A stretch of DNA of 51,222 nucleotides. Origin: Gemmatimonadota bacterium (GTDB lineage: Bacteria > Latescibacterota > UBA2968 > GCA-2709665). This document shows, piece after piece, positions 15,565 to 24,320 of the stretch. The stretch's first letter is position 1. Every line of letters starts with the position of its first letter. Location of the stretch: contig JAPPFJ010000026.1 in NCBI GenBank assembly GCA_028877215.1, forward strand, positions 42,987 to 94,208, in the 5' to 3' direction. The notes beneath the pieces were generated by a model. That model searched no databases. It saw only the letters and a list, made by a program, of their open reading frames with translations, and had not been told where the DNA came from. The position numbers were made by a program, and so were the translations under genes.

Positions 15565-16653
15565 ATGTTCGGTCAACTGGAAGCCGTCGAGAATCGATTT
15601 GAAGAGATCCGTTTGGAAATGGCGCGGCCGGACGTCGCGGCCAACCCCAACAGGTTCAGAGACCTCACCAGGGAGTTTCGCCGTCTTGAAGAAATCGTCA
15701 ACACATACCGTGAATACAGGGAGGTTGCAAACGACCTGGAGGAAGCCGCGGAAATCATCCGGGACTCGAACGACGCCGAACTGGTTGAAATCGCCCGCGA
15801 GGAACACGCCGAACTCGAGCGTGAGGAGGCCCGGCTCTCCGGGAAACTCCAATTCCTGCTGATCCCCAGGGACCCTAATGACGGCAAAAACACTATTGTG
15901 GAGATCCGCGCCGGCGCAGGAGGCGATGAGGCGGCGCTTTTTGCTGCCGATCTGTATCGAATGTACACCCGTTACTCCGAATCAAAGGGGTGGCGGGCCG
16001 AACTGCTCAGCGCCAATCCAACCGGCATCGGCGGATTCAAGGAGGTCATCTTCTCGGTCGGCGGAAGCGATGTCTACGGAAACCTGAAATACGAAAGCGG
16101 CGTACACCGCGTCCAGCGAATTCCCGAGACCGAGTCCAGCGGGCGCATCCATACGTCCACGTCCACGGTTGCGGTACTGCCCGAAGCCGAAGACGTGGAT
16201 ATCGAAATCAATCCCGATGAGATCAGGGTTGACGTCTACCGTTCCTCGGGGCCGGGAGGCCAGAGTGTCAATACCACCGATTCAGCCGTACGGATTACCC
16301 ATTTGCCCACCGGCCTGATCGTACAGTGCCAGGACGAGAAGTCACAGCACAAAAACAAGGCCAAGGCGTTGAAGGTCCTCCGTGCCCGGCTCCTTGATCG
16401 GGCGCTCCAGGACCAGCGGGACACAGCCTCCCGGAATCGGAGGGCTCAGGTAGGCACAGGCGACCGAAGCGCGAAGATCCGCACGTATAATTTTCCCCAG
16501 GGCAGGGTCACCGACCACCGGATAAAACTCACACTCCACAAACTCGAAGAGACGCTCGAGGGCGACCTGGACGATTTCATCAATGCCTTGCGCCTGGCAG
16601 ACCATGCCGAGATTATAAAAGACGGCGAACAGAATAGTTCGGTTCCCACCTGA
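15565..16653 (+). CDS. prfA: Peptide chain release factor 1
   Basis: A 362-aa RF1 that reads UAA and UAG stop codons and triggers peptide release. The GGQ motif is at residues 231-233 ([10 protein letters not shown]) and its glutamine is the substrate of PrmC methylation. The codon-recognition tripeptide region reads [12 protein letters not shown], that is PET where RF1 usually has PxT, in keeping with the family. ATG at 15565 has AGGGA about 8 bases upstream. The 248-base gap after rpmE holds a short T run (about 15391-15396) after a weak hairpin but no convincing terminator. It is followed by a repeat and then prmC. Confidence 0.97.
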   Translation: MFGQLEAVENRFEEIRLEMARPDVAANPNRFRDLTREFRRLEEIVNTYREYREVANDLEEAAEIIRDSNDAELVEIAREEHAELEREEARLSGKLQFLLIPRDPNDGKNTIVEIRAGAGGDEAALFAADLYRMYTRYSESKGWRAELLSANPTGIGGFKEVIFSVGGSDVYGNLKYESGVHRVQRIPETESSGRIHTSTSTVAVLPEAEDVDIEINPDEIRVDVYRSSGPGGQSVNTTDSAVRITHLPTGLIVQCQDEKSQHKNKAKALKVLRARLLDRALQDQRDTASRNRRAQVGTGDRSAKIRTYNFPQGRVTDHRIKLTLHKLEETLEGDLDDFINALRLADHAEIIKDGEQNSSVPT

Positions 16654-16673
16654 TGTCGACCGGGCACGGGGCC

Positions 16674-16777
16674 TAGCAGCCCGTTGAGAAAGCCCATCCG
16701 GGCTGCGGCCGGCCCTTGCGGTCGAAAACCTGCGTTGCTCGGCCTCGCCTGCAGAGCGACTTTATCAACGGACTGTT
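16674..16777 (-). repeat. MITE-like repeat family 1, internally deleted copy
   Basis: Only 104 bp. Both ends are kept (AGCAGCCCGTTGAGAAAGCC on the left, CTTTATCAACGGACTGTT on the right) but about 60 bases of the interior are missing compared with the copy at 6510-6675. It fills the gap between prfA and prmC and ends 13 bases before the prmC start codon. Confidence 0.85.
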
Positions 16778-16790
16778 CGACGGACAGGCC

Positions 16791-17666
16791 ATGGCCGAAT
16801 CCTCCTCCCTTCCCACCACCGCCGACGTCCTGGCCACGATGGAACGCAGCCTTGCGGATGCCGGTGTACCGGACCCACGCACGGACGTTGAGTGGCTGCT
16901 TGCGGCGGTCCTGAAAACCAGCCGTTCCGGTATCTTCGTGAACCCTCGTCGACGACTTACGCCGGCGCAATTTCAGCGCCTCCGGGATTTCGTACGAAAA
17001 CGGCGCACGCGTGTTCCGCTTCAGCACCTGCTTGGCGAAACCGAGTTTTTCTCCCTTCCGTTCCACGTCGGACCCGACGCGCTCATCCCCCGTCCTGAAA
17101 CCGAAATCCTCGTCGAATCGCTTGTCGAACGCCTGGATGCCCATACAGGGCCGCGGATTCTGGACGTCGGTACCGGGGCGGGTCCTGTTGCCGTGGCGCT
17201 TGCGCACGCGCTTCCCGCGAGCCGCCTGGTCGCAACCGACGTTTCCTCGAAAGCACTCCGGCTGGCGGCCCGCAATGCCTGTCGAAACGACGTTCAGCAG
17301 CGGGTCGCCTTCGTTTGCGCGGACCTTCTCGCCGCATTCAGGACCCGGTGCGCGTTCCACGCCGTCGTATCAAATCCGCCGTATGTCGCAAAACGCGACC
17401 TGCCGTCCCTTCAGCCCGAAGTTCGCTGCTTCGACCCCCCGCTCGCACTCGACGGCGGGCCGGACGGGCTGGCCTTCCACCGCACGATCATCACCCAGGC
17501 TTCGGGCCACGTTTACGAAGGCGGCTGGCTGGCACTCGAGGTCGCGGACGGCACCGCGCCGGACGTGTTGAATCTCCTGTCAGAATCGTCCGGGTTCATC
17601 CATGAACGGACCATTCCCGACCTCTCGGGCAGGGAACGCGTCCTGCTCGCCAGAAAGCGAACGTAG
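16791..17666 (+). CDS. prmC: Release factor glutamine methyltransferase PrmC (HemK)
   Basis: A 291-aa SAM-dependent enzyme that methylates the Gln of the GGQ motif in release factors. The N-terminal helical substrate-binding domain is followed by the methyltransferase domain with ILDVGTGAG (SAM loop) and the signature SNPPYVAK. IPRPETEIL, also diagnostic, is present. ATG at 16791 is chosen, with only a weak GGACAGG upstream; the frame is open into the preceding repeat, so the repeat insertion may have replaced the original ribosome-binding region. Its pairing with prfA is conserved across bacteria. Confidence 0.95.
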   Translation: MAESSSLPTTADVLATMERSLADAGVPDPRTDVEWLLAAVLKTSRSGIFVNPRRRLTPAQFQRLRDFVRKRRTRVPLQHLLGETEFFSLPFHVGPDALIPRPETEILVESLVERLDAHTGPRILDVGTGAGPVAVALAHALPASRLVATDVSSKALRLAARNACRNDVQQRVAFVCADLLAAFRTRCAFHAVVSNPPYVAKRDLPSLQPEVRCFDPPLALDGGPDGLAFHRTIITQASGHVYEGGWLALEVADGTAPDVLNLLSESSGFIHERTIPDLSGRERVLLARKRT

Positions 17667-17701
17667 CGGACGCCTGTGCCCTGTCCCTCCAACACATCTG
17701 C

Positions 17702-17730
17702 TTGACCCCCAATTTGCCGATCGCTATATT
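17702..17730 (+). promoter_or_regulatory. Sigma-70 type promoter of the heparinase-like gene
   Basis: TTGACC (17702-17707), 17 bases, TATATT (17725-17730), about 90 bases before the GTG at 17822. It marks the start of the accessory block. Confidence 0.75.
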
Positions 17731-17821
17731 GACTTCCGATACCCCGCCAGGCCCCATTGGCTCTACATGCGTGGGCGGCGATTCGCGATTCCCACCCGAT
17801 TCCAGATGATCAGGAGTCTCC

Positions 17822-19711
17822 GTGACCGTACCCGACGTCGAACGTCTCATACCCGAGACTCTGGAACATCCCTATCTCTATTTCGATAGGGCAGACCTGG
17901 ACCGGGTGCGCGCGATCTGCCTCGACGGCTCCCACGCGAAGGTCTACGCGCAGACGCGCGAGCGGCTGAACGCTCACCTGGATCTCCCGTTCCCAACGCC
18001 GCCGCCGAGGGAGGACAGCTACAGGAACGGCAACTGGGAGGCGTACAGCCGCCTATCCGGGGAAGCGCGGAATCTCGTTGAAGACTATCTGCTGGCTTAC
18101 GCGGTCGACCAGGATCGGGCCTATGCCGAAAAAGCCTGGGAGGGCCTCGCATCAATAATGAGCTGGCCCTCGTGGGTCCACCCGGTCCACGAATTCATGC
18201 TTCTGGATCTGGACGGCAGCCATACCTGCGCCTGTTTCGCCGCCGCTTACGACCTGCTCTATGACACCCTATCCGAGAACCAGCGCCGTGAACTCGAGTT
18301 CATGGTCTTTGCGCGAGGTCTGGCCCACTGCACCGGCGGCATGCATCATCACTTCTGGGCGTCCCGTTACGACAGCAACTGGTGTTCCGTGTGCGTATCC
18401 AACATGGGCCTGTGCGCCCTGGCCATGCTCGATGCGGGATATTTCCATCTCCGGACGAAGATTCGCCCTCGTGATGCCATGCTCGGCGTCATACGGGAAT
18501 GTATTGAACGCATCACGAAATTCTACGATGCCATTCAGAACGACGGTTCCTGGAAGGAGGGCCCGGGGTATTGGAACTACGGAATCGTAACTTCCTTTCC
18601 CTTTTCGGATGCGCTGAGGCGGCTCACCGGAGGAGGGATCAGCCTGTACGACCATCCCAAACTCAGGAATACGGTCGAATTCCCCATCAATTGCTATCTC
18701 CCGCCCGACCGCGTGGTCAACTTCGCCGACTGCGGCAAGCATTTTCCCGCTGGTATGGCCTTCCGCAAGTTCGCGCAGGAATACGACAATCGCGCGGCCG
18801 CCTACTTCGATCGGCTCACCACGGACCGCCGTCCGTCCACCAGGCTGGCTGAGCTCTTCTGGGATGCGTCCGATACCGTTCCCGAACTGCCCGACCCGCC
18901 CCACCCGTCCGCCTACTTTCCGGATGCCGGCTGGTGCGTGATGCGAGGATCATGGGAGGACCCGAACGCCCCTGTCATGGCGTTGAAGATCGGGGCGACG
19001 GTCGAACCCCACGGCCACGCGGACGTCGGGAACTATATTATACACGCGGGTCAAAGGACCGTCGTACGAGAACTGGGCATCGGCCGCTACGGGGACCCCG
19101 GCGAATGGATCTTCAAGTCCACCCACGGTCACAATCTGCCGCTCTTCGACGGACAGGGGCAGCCCGGCGAACGTCGCCTGGTCGGTACCGTGGAAAAGAC
19201 CGAGTTTACGGGCGCTCACGACTACCTCAGGGCTTCCGTCGCACCCGCCTACGGCATCGACGGACTTACCGTTTTCGTCCGGCATTTCATCTACTTCCGT
19301 CCGGAGCTCTTTGTCGTCATTGACGAGATCGAGGTTACGGACCCGGTCCGGATGGAGTCCCGAATTCACCTTTCGGGCACGCCGGAAATAACCGGAGCAT
19401 CAGCCACGCTCGTCGATGGAAATGCAGTAGTGAACGCACGTCTGTTGACACCCCCGGACGCCGTGTTCCTCGCGGACAGACACGAGAACCTGAAACCCGG
19501 CCACGCAGACGCAGAGAGCCTGGAAATCGCATACCTGAAGATCGATACCGTACTTAAACCGGGACCCGTCAGGTTCGCCGTGGCATTCGGTATCGACTAC
19601 GACCCGTCCGACGTCGTATTGGAAACCGATAACGGCGGCATCACTATATCCCGGCAGCATCAGACACTCAGTATCGAAGCCGCCCTGCCGTCCCGTCCAC
19701 AAAACGTCTAA
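17822..19711 (+). CDS. Heparinase II/III family protein (putative polysaccharide lyase)
   Basis: A 629-aa protein with an N-terminal alpha/alpha-toroid and a C-terminal beta-sandwich, the layout of heparinase II/III and alginate lyase-type enzymes, which cleave uronic-acid polysaccharides by beta-elimination. Conserved active-site positions can be placed: Asn186 in YDSNW, Tyr250 in KEGPGYWNYG, and His397/His399 in EPHGHADVGNY. No signal peptide is seen, so it may act on imported oligosaccharides. The start is GTG at 17822 with AGGAG 5 bases upstream, under the promoter at 17702-17730. A second, larger member of the family lies at 21488-24205. Substrate unknown. Confidence 0.85.
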   Translation: MTVPDVERLIPETLEHPYLYFDRADLDRVRAICLDGSHAKVYAQTRERLNAHLDLPFPTPPPREDSYRNGNWEAYSRLSGEARNLVEDYLLAYAVDQDRAYAEKAWEGLASIMSWPSWVHPVHEFMLLDLDGSHTCACFAAAYDLLYDTLSENQRRELEFMVFARGLAHCTGGMHHHFWASRYDSNWCSVCVSNMGLCALAMLDAGYFHLRTKIRPRDAMLGVIRECIERITKFYDAIQNDGSWKEGPGYWNYGIVTSFPFSDALRRLTGGGISLYDHPKLRNTVEFPINCYLPPDRVVNFADCGKHFPAGMAFRKFAQEYDNRAAAYFDRLTTDRRPSTRLAELFWDASDTVPELPDPPHPSAYFPDAGWCVMRGSWEDPNAPVMALKIGATVEPHGHADVGNYIIHAGQRTVVRELGIGRYGDPGEWIFKSTHGHNLPLFDGQGQPGERRLVGTVEKTEFTGAHDYLRASVAPAYGIDGLTVFVRHFIYFRPELFVVIDEIEVTDPVRMESRIHLSGTPEITGASATLVDGNAVVNARLLTPPDAVFLADRHENLKPGHADAESLEIAYLKIDTVLKPGPVRFAVAFGIDYDPSDVVLETDNGGITISRQHQTLSIEAALPSRPQNV

Positions 19712-19757
19712 CCATTCGGCCGCCGGCAAACCCGGTGTGCTCTCAACCTCCCGGCCC

Positions 19758-20522
19758 ATGCGGATTACCACCTGGAACGTGAACGGCCTGCGCGCAGCGC
19801 TCAGGAAGGGCTTTGCCCGGTACGTCGAACGGATCGCGCCTGACGTACTCCTCCTCCAGGAAGTCCGTGCGCTCCCCGAACAACTGCCCGGGGAGTGGGC
19901 CAACCCGCGCGGCTGGTATGTCCACTGGCATCCGGCCCAGCGCAAAGGGTATTCCGGGGTTGCGATCTGGTCCCGCCACCGGTTCGAGGTTCTCGGCACC
20001 GGTATCCACGAGTCCGATCCGGAAGGTCGGATCCTCCAGGTACGGGTGAAGGATGTCCGGGTGGTCAACGTATACCTGCCTTCGGGCTCATCCAGCGAAG
20101 ATCGCCAGAAGATCAAGGAGGATCTCTGGATGGCCCGGTTTCTACCCTGGGCAGAGCCCTACGCGCACCGGGACGAACCGGTGGTCCTCGGCGGCGACTT
20201 CAATATTGCTCACACGGATAAAGACATCTTCTACGCCAGGGGAAACGAAAAAAACTCCGGATTCCTCCCCCACGAGAGGCAGTGGATGACCGACCTTCTG
20301 GCTACCGGATGGTACGACTTCGTCCGGCAGCATTTCGGAGACGTACAGGGGCCCTATTCCTGGTGGTCCAATCGCGGGCGCGCCCGCGAACTGGATCGGG
20401 GCTGGCGTATCGACTACCTGCTTGGAAATGCCGCAGTCGCAACACGATTCCGCAATGCCGCCGTCCACCGCGAGGCCGGTCTGACCGTTTCCGACCACGC
20501 GCCCGTCAGCATCGATCTCTAA
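19758..20522 (+). CDS. xth: Exodeoxyribonuclease III / AP endonuclease
   Basis: A 254-aa member of the ExoIII/APE1 family, cutting DNA at abasic sites and degrading 3' ends in base-excision repair. It opens MRITTWNVNGLRA, with LLLQEV (metal Glu), GGDFNIAHTDKDI (Asp/Asn pair), WRIDYLL and a closing SDHAPVSI (Asp/His pair), so the catalytic set is complete. ATG at 19758 is chosen for conservation; no clear ribosome-binding site precedes it. It lies 46 bases after the first heparinase-like gene and 75 before the aldolase gene, an unusual place for a repair gene. Confidence 0.94.
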   Translation: MRITTWNVNGLRAALRKGFARYVERIAPDVLLLQEVRALPEQLPGEWANPRGWYVHWHPAQRKGYSGVAIWSRHRFEVLGTGIHESDPEGRILQVRVKDVRVVNVYLPSGSSSEDRQKIKEDLWMARFLPWAEPYAHRDEPVVLGGDFNIAHTDKDIFYARGNEKNSGFLPHERQWMTDLLATGWYDFVRQHFGDVQGPYSWWSNRGRARELDRGWRIDYLLGNAAVATRFRNAAVHREAGLTVSDHAPVSIDL

Positions 20523-20597
20523 CGTAGGGCTCGCTGGACCCTTTCTGGGCTTCAACTGCTGCAGAAACTGCTGTCAATTCGAAAAGGAGAATCGTAC

Positions 20598-21344
20598 TTG
20601 ACTATCCGACCGAACCGCGTCAAACGAAGACTCGCCGAGGGCGGAGTCGCCTGCATCGCAAGCGGCTTCACGCATGCCGATGACATCGACGCTTTCGGAG
20701 ACTCCGGTTTCGACGGCGTCTGGCTGGAAGGAGAACACGGACCCGTCGACGCGGCCGACCTCGGCAACCTCACGAGGGCCTGCGACATCTGGGGCATGAC
20801 CTCGATCGTCAGGGTCAACCGCAACGATCAGGCCCTTATTTACCGCACGCTGGACCGGGGCGCGCAGGGCATCGTCGTTCCTCACGTCAATACGGCTGCG
20901 GAGGCGCGCAACGTCGTCGATGGCGGTAAATTCGCGCCGTCGGGCAAGCGCGGCCTCTTCACCAGCCGCCAGGGTTACGGCGTACCCGATTATCTGCATG
21001 CCGCAAACGATGAGACGCTTCTGGTCGTACTCGTTGAGGACATCGTCGCAGTGCGGAACCTGGATACCATCCTCGGGGTGGATCAAATCGACGTCTTCTT
21101 CGTGGCGCCGTCGGATCTGGCCGCTTCGATGGGCCATATCGGCAACAACGACCACCCCGATGTTCAGCGCACGGTCGACGAGACGCTGATTCGCATCAGG
21201 GGCGCGGGACGTACGCCGGGGACACTGACGACCAACGATAACGTGGAAAAATACACCGACCTCGGCGCACGATTCTTATTGACGACTCTGGCCCCGTGGA
21301 TCGCTGCGGGAGCAGCCGATTACCTGGAACGGGCACGGGGATAA
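20598..21344 (+). CDS. HpcH/HpaI family aldolase
   Basis: A 248-aa class II (metal-dependent) pyruvate aldolase of the HpcH/HpaI family, splitting 2-keto-3-deoxy acids or 4-hydroxy-2-oxo acids into pyruvate or oxaloacetate plus an aldehyde. The catalytic base His47 (EGEHGPVD), Arg72 (VRVNRND), and metal ligands Glu147 (LVEDIVAV) and Asp173 (APSDLAASMG) align with HpaI's His45, Arg70, Glu149 and Asp175. The start is TTG at 20598 with AAGGAG 8 bases upstream. Beside two putative uronate lyases it could act on keto-deoxy acids derived from the lyase products, which is inference. Confidence 0.9.
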   Translation: MTIRPNRVKRRLAEGGVACIASGFTHADDIDAFGDSGFDGVWLEGEHGPVDAADLGNLTRACDIWGMTSIVRVNRNDQALIYRTLDRGAQGIVVPHVNTAAEARNVVDGGKFAPSGKRGLFTSRQGYGVPDYLHAANDETLLVVLVEDIVAVRNLDTILGVDQIDVFFVAPSDLAASMGHIGNNDHPDVQRTVDETLIRIRGAGRTPGTLTTNDNVEKYTDLGARFLLTTLAPWIAAGAADYLERARG

Positions 21345-21487
21345 CGGACTTCAGGTTTCCGTCTCGGCAATCGAGGGGCGTCCGTGGCGGCGCGTTGCCG
21401 CCCGGGCAGCCCGCCGGCCGGATTCCGGAAATCCATTTCCGAACGAGATCACCGGGAGTTCGAAACCAGTCACAAGGCGAGTGCGCT

Positions 21488-24205
21488 ATGGAGATCGATA
21501 CCAGTCCAGTCCGCCCCCCCTCAACCCTCTTCAAACCGCAGGATCTCGAAGTCGCCCGCATGAACATCGAGCGACACGCGTGGGCCCGGCGATTCCTCGA
21601 AGATCTACTTGCGTCGATCGCCGTCATACCTCATCTGACGCCAGACGATCTGATTCAGTGGATTCCCCGCGAGACGCCCAACAGCGAGCTTTTCACCATG
21701 TGCCCGGCCTGCGAGGCGGCCCCGGTGCACGGGCACTACAGCTGGAAACCGGAGAGTCCCGATCAACTGATCTGTACGACCTGCAAGACCGTCTATCCCA
21801 ATTCGGACTATCCGGAAGACGTCGTATTCAGGACCGACTTCGGCGGAGGACAGGAAATCACGTATTATACGGGCAGACACTGGGACCTGATCGGATTCCC
21901 CTTCGTCTCGTCCTGGACCGCCAACATCCGGGCACGAAAATGCGAGTACATGGCGCGCATGGCGCGCCAGTGCGCGCTGGCCTACGCGCTGACAGAGGAG
22001 ATTGGACACGCGGAACGATCCAGGGATATCCTCCTGCGGTTCGCCGAAGTCTATCCCGGTTATATGGTTCACTCGGGATACGGCGAATTCTCGGACGCGC
22101 CAGCCGAGGTCGCCGCGAAAAACATCCTGGATCTGCCCAGGCCGGAACTGGTGGTGCCGCCAAACCGGCCGGACCGCAGACTGCACGTGGGCTACTGGAT
22201 GGCCGGGCGCGCCACGGGCGTGGGCATGGAAGGCACCTTCGTCTCAGACGTCACCATCGCCTACGACCTCACGCGCGGCGCAGGAGCCGCCGGCCGTCCC
22301 GTGTATACCCGGGACGCGCGCCGTAAGATCGAACGCGACCTTCTCCTTGAAAGCACAATCCTGCTGCTGGCCGATCCCGCCTTCAACAACAAGAGCGCGA
22401 CCAACCGCTCCGCGGCGGGCCTCGTCGGACTCTGTCTCGACGATCCCGTCCTGGTCCGCTTCGGCCTGGACGGGTTCAATCATTTCGTCTACAACTGGTT
22501 TCTGGACGACGGCATGAGTTCCGAATCACCCGGTTACGGATTCATGACGCTCAATGGCATCCGACACTTCGCGGACGCCGCGCACGGGTACTCCTTCCCG
22601 GCGGACTCCGGCTCCACGGAAGCCCATCCGCAGAGCCTGGACATCTACGGCGACAGCCGTTACAGGGCGGTGCTGGAGGGATACGTCAAGAGCCCGATGC
22701 CCGATCTGGGGTACGGCGTTGTCGCCGACGACGTAACCGCCTGCAGGATGTCCGTCGATATTGCCGATATAATTGCGGCCCGCTACGGCGACGCGAACCA
22801 CACCGCCCTGCTCGCCGAACTGTGCGAATTCGATCTGGAGAATCACGGCGGGGAGTATGCACTCTTCCACCGCGACCCGGACTTTAAAGCCGACCCGGCG
22901 GCTCCACTGTTCCTCACGGACCAGTTCTTTCCGTCCCTGCGAATCGGCCTGCTGCGCACCGGGGATAACGGGCGCGCGAGCACCGCACTCCTCAGCGCCT
23001 CGGACTGGGGCGGACATCACCACGAAGACAGCCTGAATCTCGTCTACTGGAAAGACGGACGGGAAGTCCTGACCGACCTGGGTTACCTCTGGGACCGGCC
23101 GGATAAACAAAATACCGTTCGCACAATCGCGCACAACACGGTGGTCGTCGACGAGCAGGACCAGAAACGCGACGGCCGCGGCGGCGCCCTCCACCTGTTC
23201 GACAGTACCGGTCGGGTCAAGGTCGCCGAAGTTTCTTCCAGAGCCTACGACGTCGATACCTATCGCCGTCTGTGCGCGGTAATCGACCATGGCGGCGCAG
23301 GCAGCTATCTGATCGATTGCTTCAGTGTGACCGGCGGCCGCGTTCACGATTATCTGTTCCACGGACCGGTCGCCGAAGGCGAAACGCGGAACCTGGACCT
23401 CCAGCCGACCGGGGCCGAATGGCGGGACCTGTCGGGTCTGGCCGCGGCCCGGGCCGATAAGGCATGGTCGATCCATTTCGACATGGACGGGCAGCGGTTC
23501 AGCGCGCATGCGCTGCCAGACGCCGACGAGGAGGTGTTTATCGGAAGGGGCTGGGGCGAACGTGGCACGGGCTCACGCGACAATGTCAAAACCGGTGAAA
23601 CCCTACCGTATGTGGTCCGCCGCCGCACCGGCCTTCCCGCCCGGAGCGTCTTTCTGAGCCTTTTCGACGTCAGTCCCCGTTCCCGTCCGTACGTTACGTC
23701 GGTGGAGCGGCTCGCCCCCGTTTCCGGCGACGCCGCGGGGGTTGTCGTCTCATGGGAATCGGGCACGGACATCGTTGTGGTCTGTCCCGAAGGTCGGACT
23801 GCTGTTTTTGACTTTCCACAGGGAACACTTGAAACAAACGGCCGGGTTTCCGTATTCTCCATGGCCCGGGACGGACAACCGGCGTTTACCTATCTGCTTG
23901 GCGGCACAATGGCAAGACTGAACGATCACGCGCTGGAACTGGAGGCGCCGGTTGTCGGCGGAAGAATACTCGACGTGAATACCGACAATACCAGCAGCCG
24001 TTACCGGATCGACCGGCTGCCGTCCAACGGGAGTCCGATCGGACGCACACTGATGGTCCGGGGCGGCGCCTACGACACGGGGTACCCCATTCTGCATATC
24101 GAGTCCGACGATCAATCGACGTACGTCTACACCAAACGCGGAGGGCTCGGATACGATGCCATTCCCGCCGAGCGGTGGGAAATAGTACGCAGTATCGGTA
24201 GTTAG
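21488..24205 (+). CDS. Large heparinase II/III-like protein with N-terminal zinc ribbon
   Basis: A 905-aa protein. Residues 72-99 hold two CxxC pairs (CPAC and CTTC, 20 residues apart), a Cys4 zinc-ribbon-like knuckle. An alpha/alpha-toroid follows with Asn306 (NKSATNRSAAG) and Tyr350 (SESPGYGF), then a beta-sandwich with His510-His512 (DWGGHHHEDSLNLVY), so the heparinase-type Asn-Tyr-His set is kept. The C-terminal 250 residues are further beta-rich sequence. No signal peptide is seen, consistent with a cytoplasmic metal knuckle. ATG at 21488 has AAGGCGAG upstream; the open frame further up has no homology. Substrate unknown, probably an uronic-acid-containing glycan. Confidence 0.82.
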   Translation: MEIDTSPVRPPSTLFKPQDLEVARMNIERHAWARRFLEDLLASIAVIPHLTPDDLIQWIPRETPNSELFTMCPACEAAPVHGHYSWKPESPDQLICTTCKTVYPNSDYPEDVVFRTDFGGGQEITYYTGRHWDLIGFPFVSSWTANIRARKCEYMARMARQCALAYALTEEIGHAERSRDILLRFAEVYPGYMVHSGYGEFSDAPAEVAAKNILDLPRPELVVPPNRPDRRLHVGYWMAGRATGVGMEGTFVSDVTIAYDLTRGAGAAGRPVYTRDARRKIERDLLLESTILLLADPAFNNKSATNRSAAGLVGLCLDDPVLVRFGLDGFNHFVYNWFLDDGMSSESPGYGFMTLNGIRHFADAAHGYSFPADSGSTEAHPQSLDIYGDSRYRAVLEGYVKSPMPDLGYGVVADDVTACRMSVDIADIIAARYGDANHTALLAELCEFDLENHGGEYALFHRDPDFKADPAAPLFLTDQFFPSLRIGLLRTGDNGRASTALLSASDWGGHHHEDSLNLVYWKDGREVLTDLGYLWDRPDKQNTVRTIAHNTVVVDEQDQKRDGRGGALHLFDSTGRVKVAEVSSRAYDVDTYRRLCAVIDHGGAGSYLIDCFSVTGGRVHDYLFHGPVAEGETRNLDLQPTGAEWRDLSGLAAARADKAWSIHFDMDGQRFSAHALPDADEEVFIGRGWGERGTGSRDNVKTGETLPYVVRRRTGLPARSVFLSLFDVSPRSRPYVTSVERLAPVSGDAAGVVVSWESGTDIVVVCPEGRTAVFDFPQGTLETNGRVSVFSMARDGQPAFTYLLGGTMARLNDHALELEAPVVGGRILDVNTDNTSSRYRIDRLPSNGSPIGRTLMVRGGAYDTGYPILHIESDDQSTYVYTKRGGLGYDAIPAERWEIVRSIGS

Positions 24206-24212
24206 CTATTGA

Positions 24213-24241
24213 TTGACAAACAGACCCGTTTTTGTTACGTT
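24213..24241 (+). promoter_or_regulatory. Sigma-70 type promoter of the polyprenyl synthase gene
   Basis: A perfect TTGACA (24213-24218), 17 bases, then TACGTT (24236-24241). It starts 7 bases after the lyase-like gene stops and separates the accessory block from the polyprenyl synthase and secDF genes. Confidence 0.55.
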
Positions 24242-24320
24242 GGAAGGTCTTATCCCGACATTGAAACTGCCGAATTCTCAGGCCCGAACCGCAGCCGGCG
24301 CGCGGCGAATCCAATTCTCT

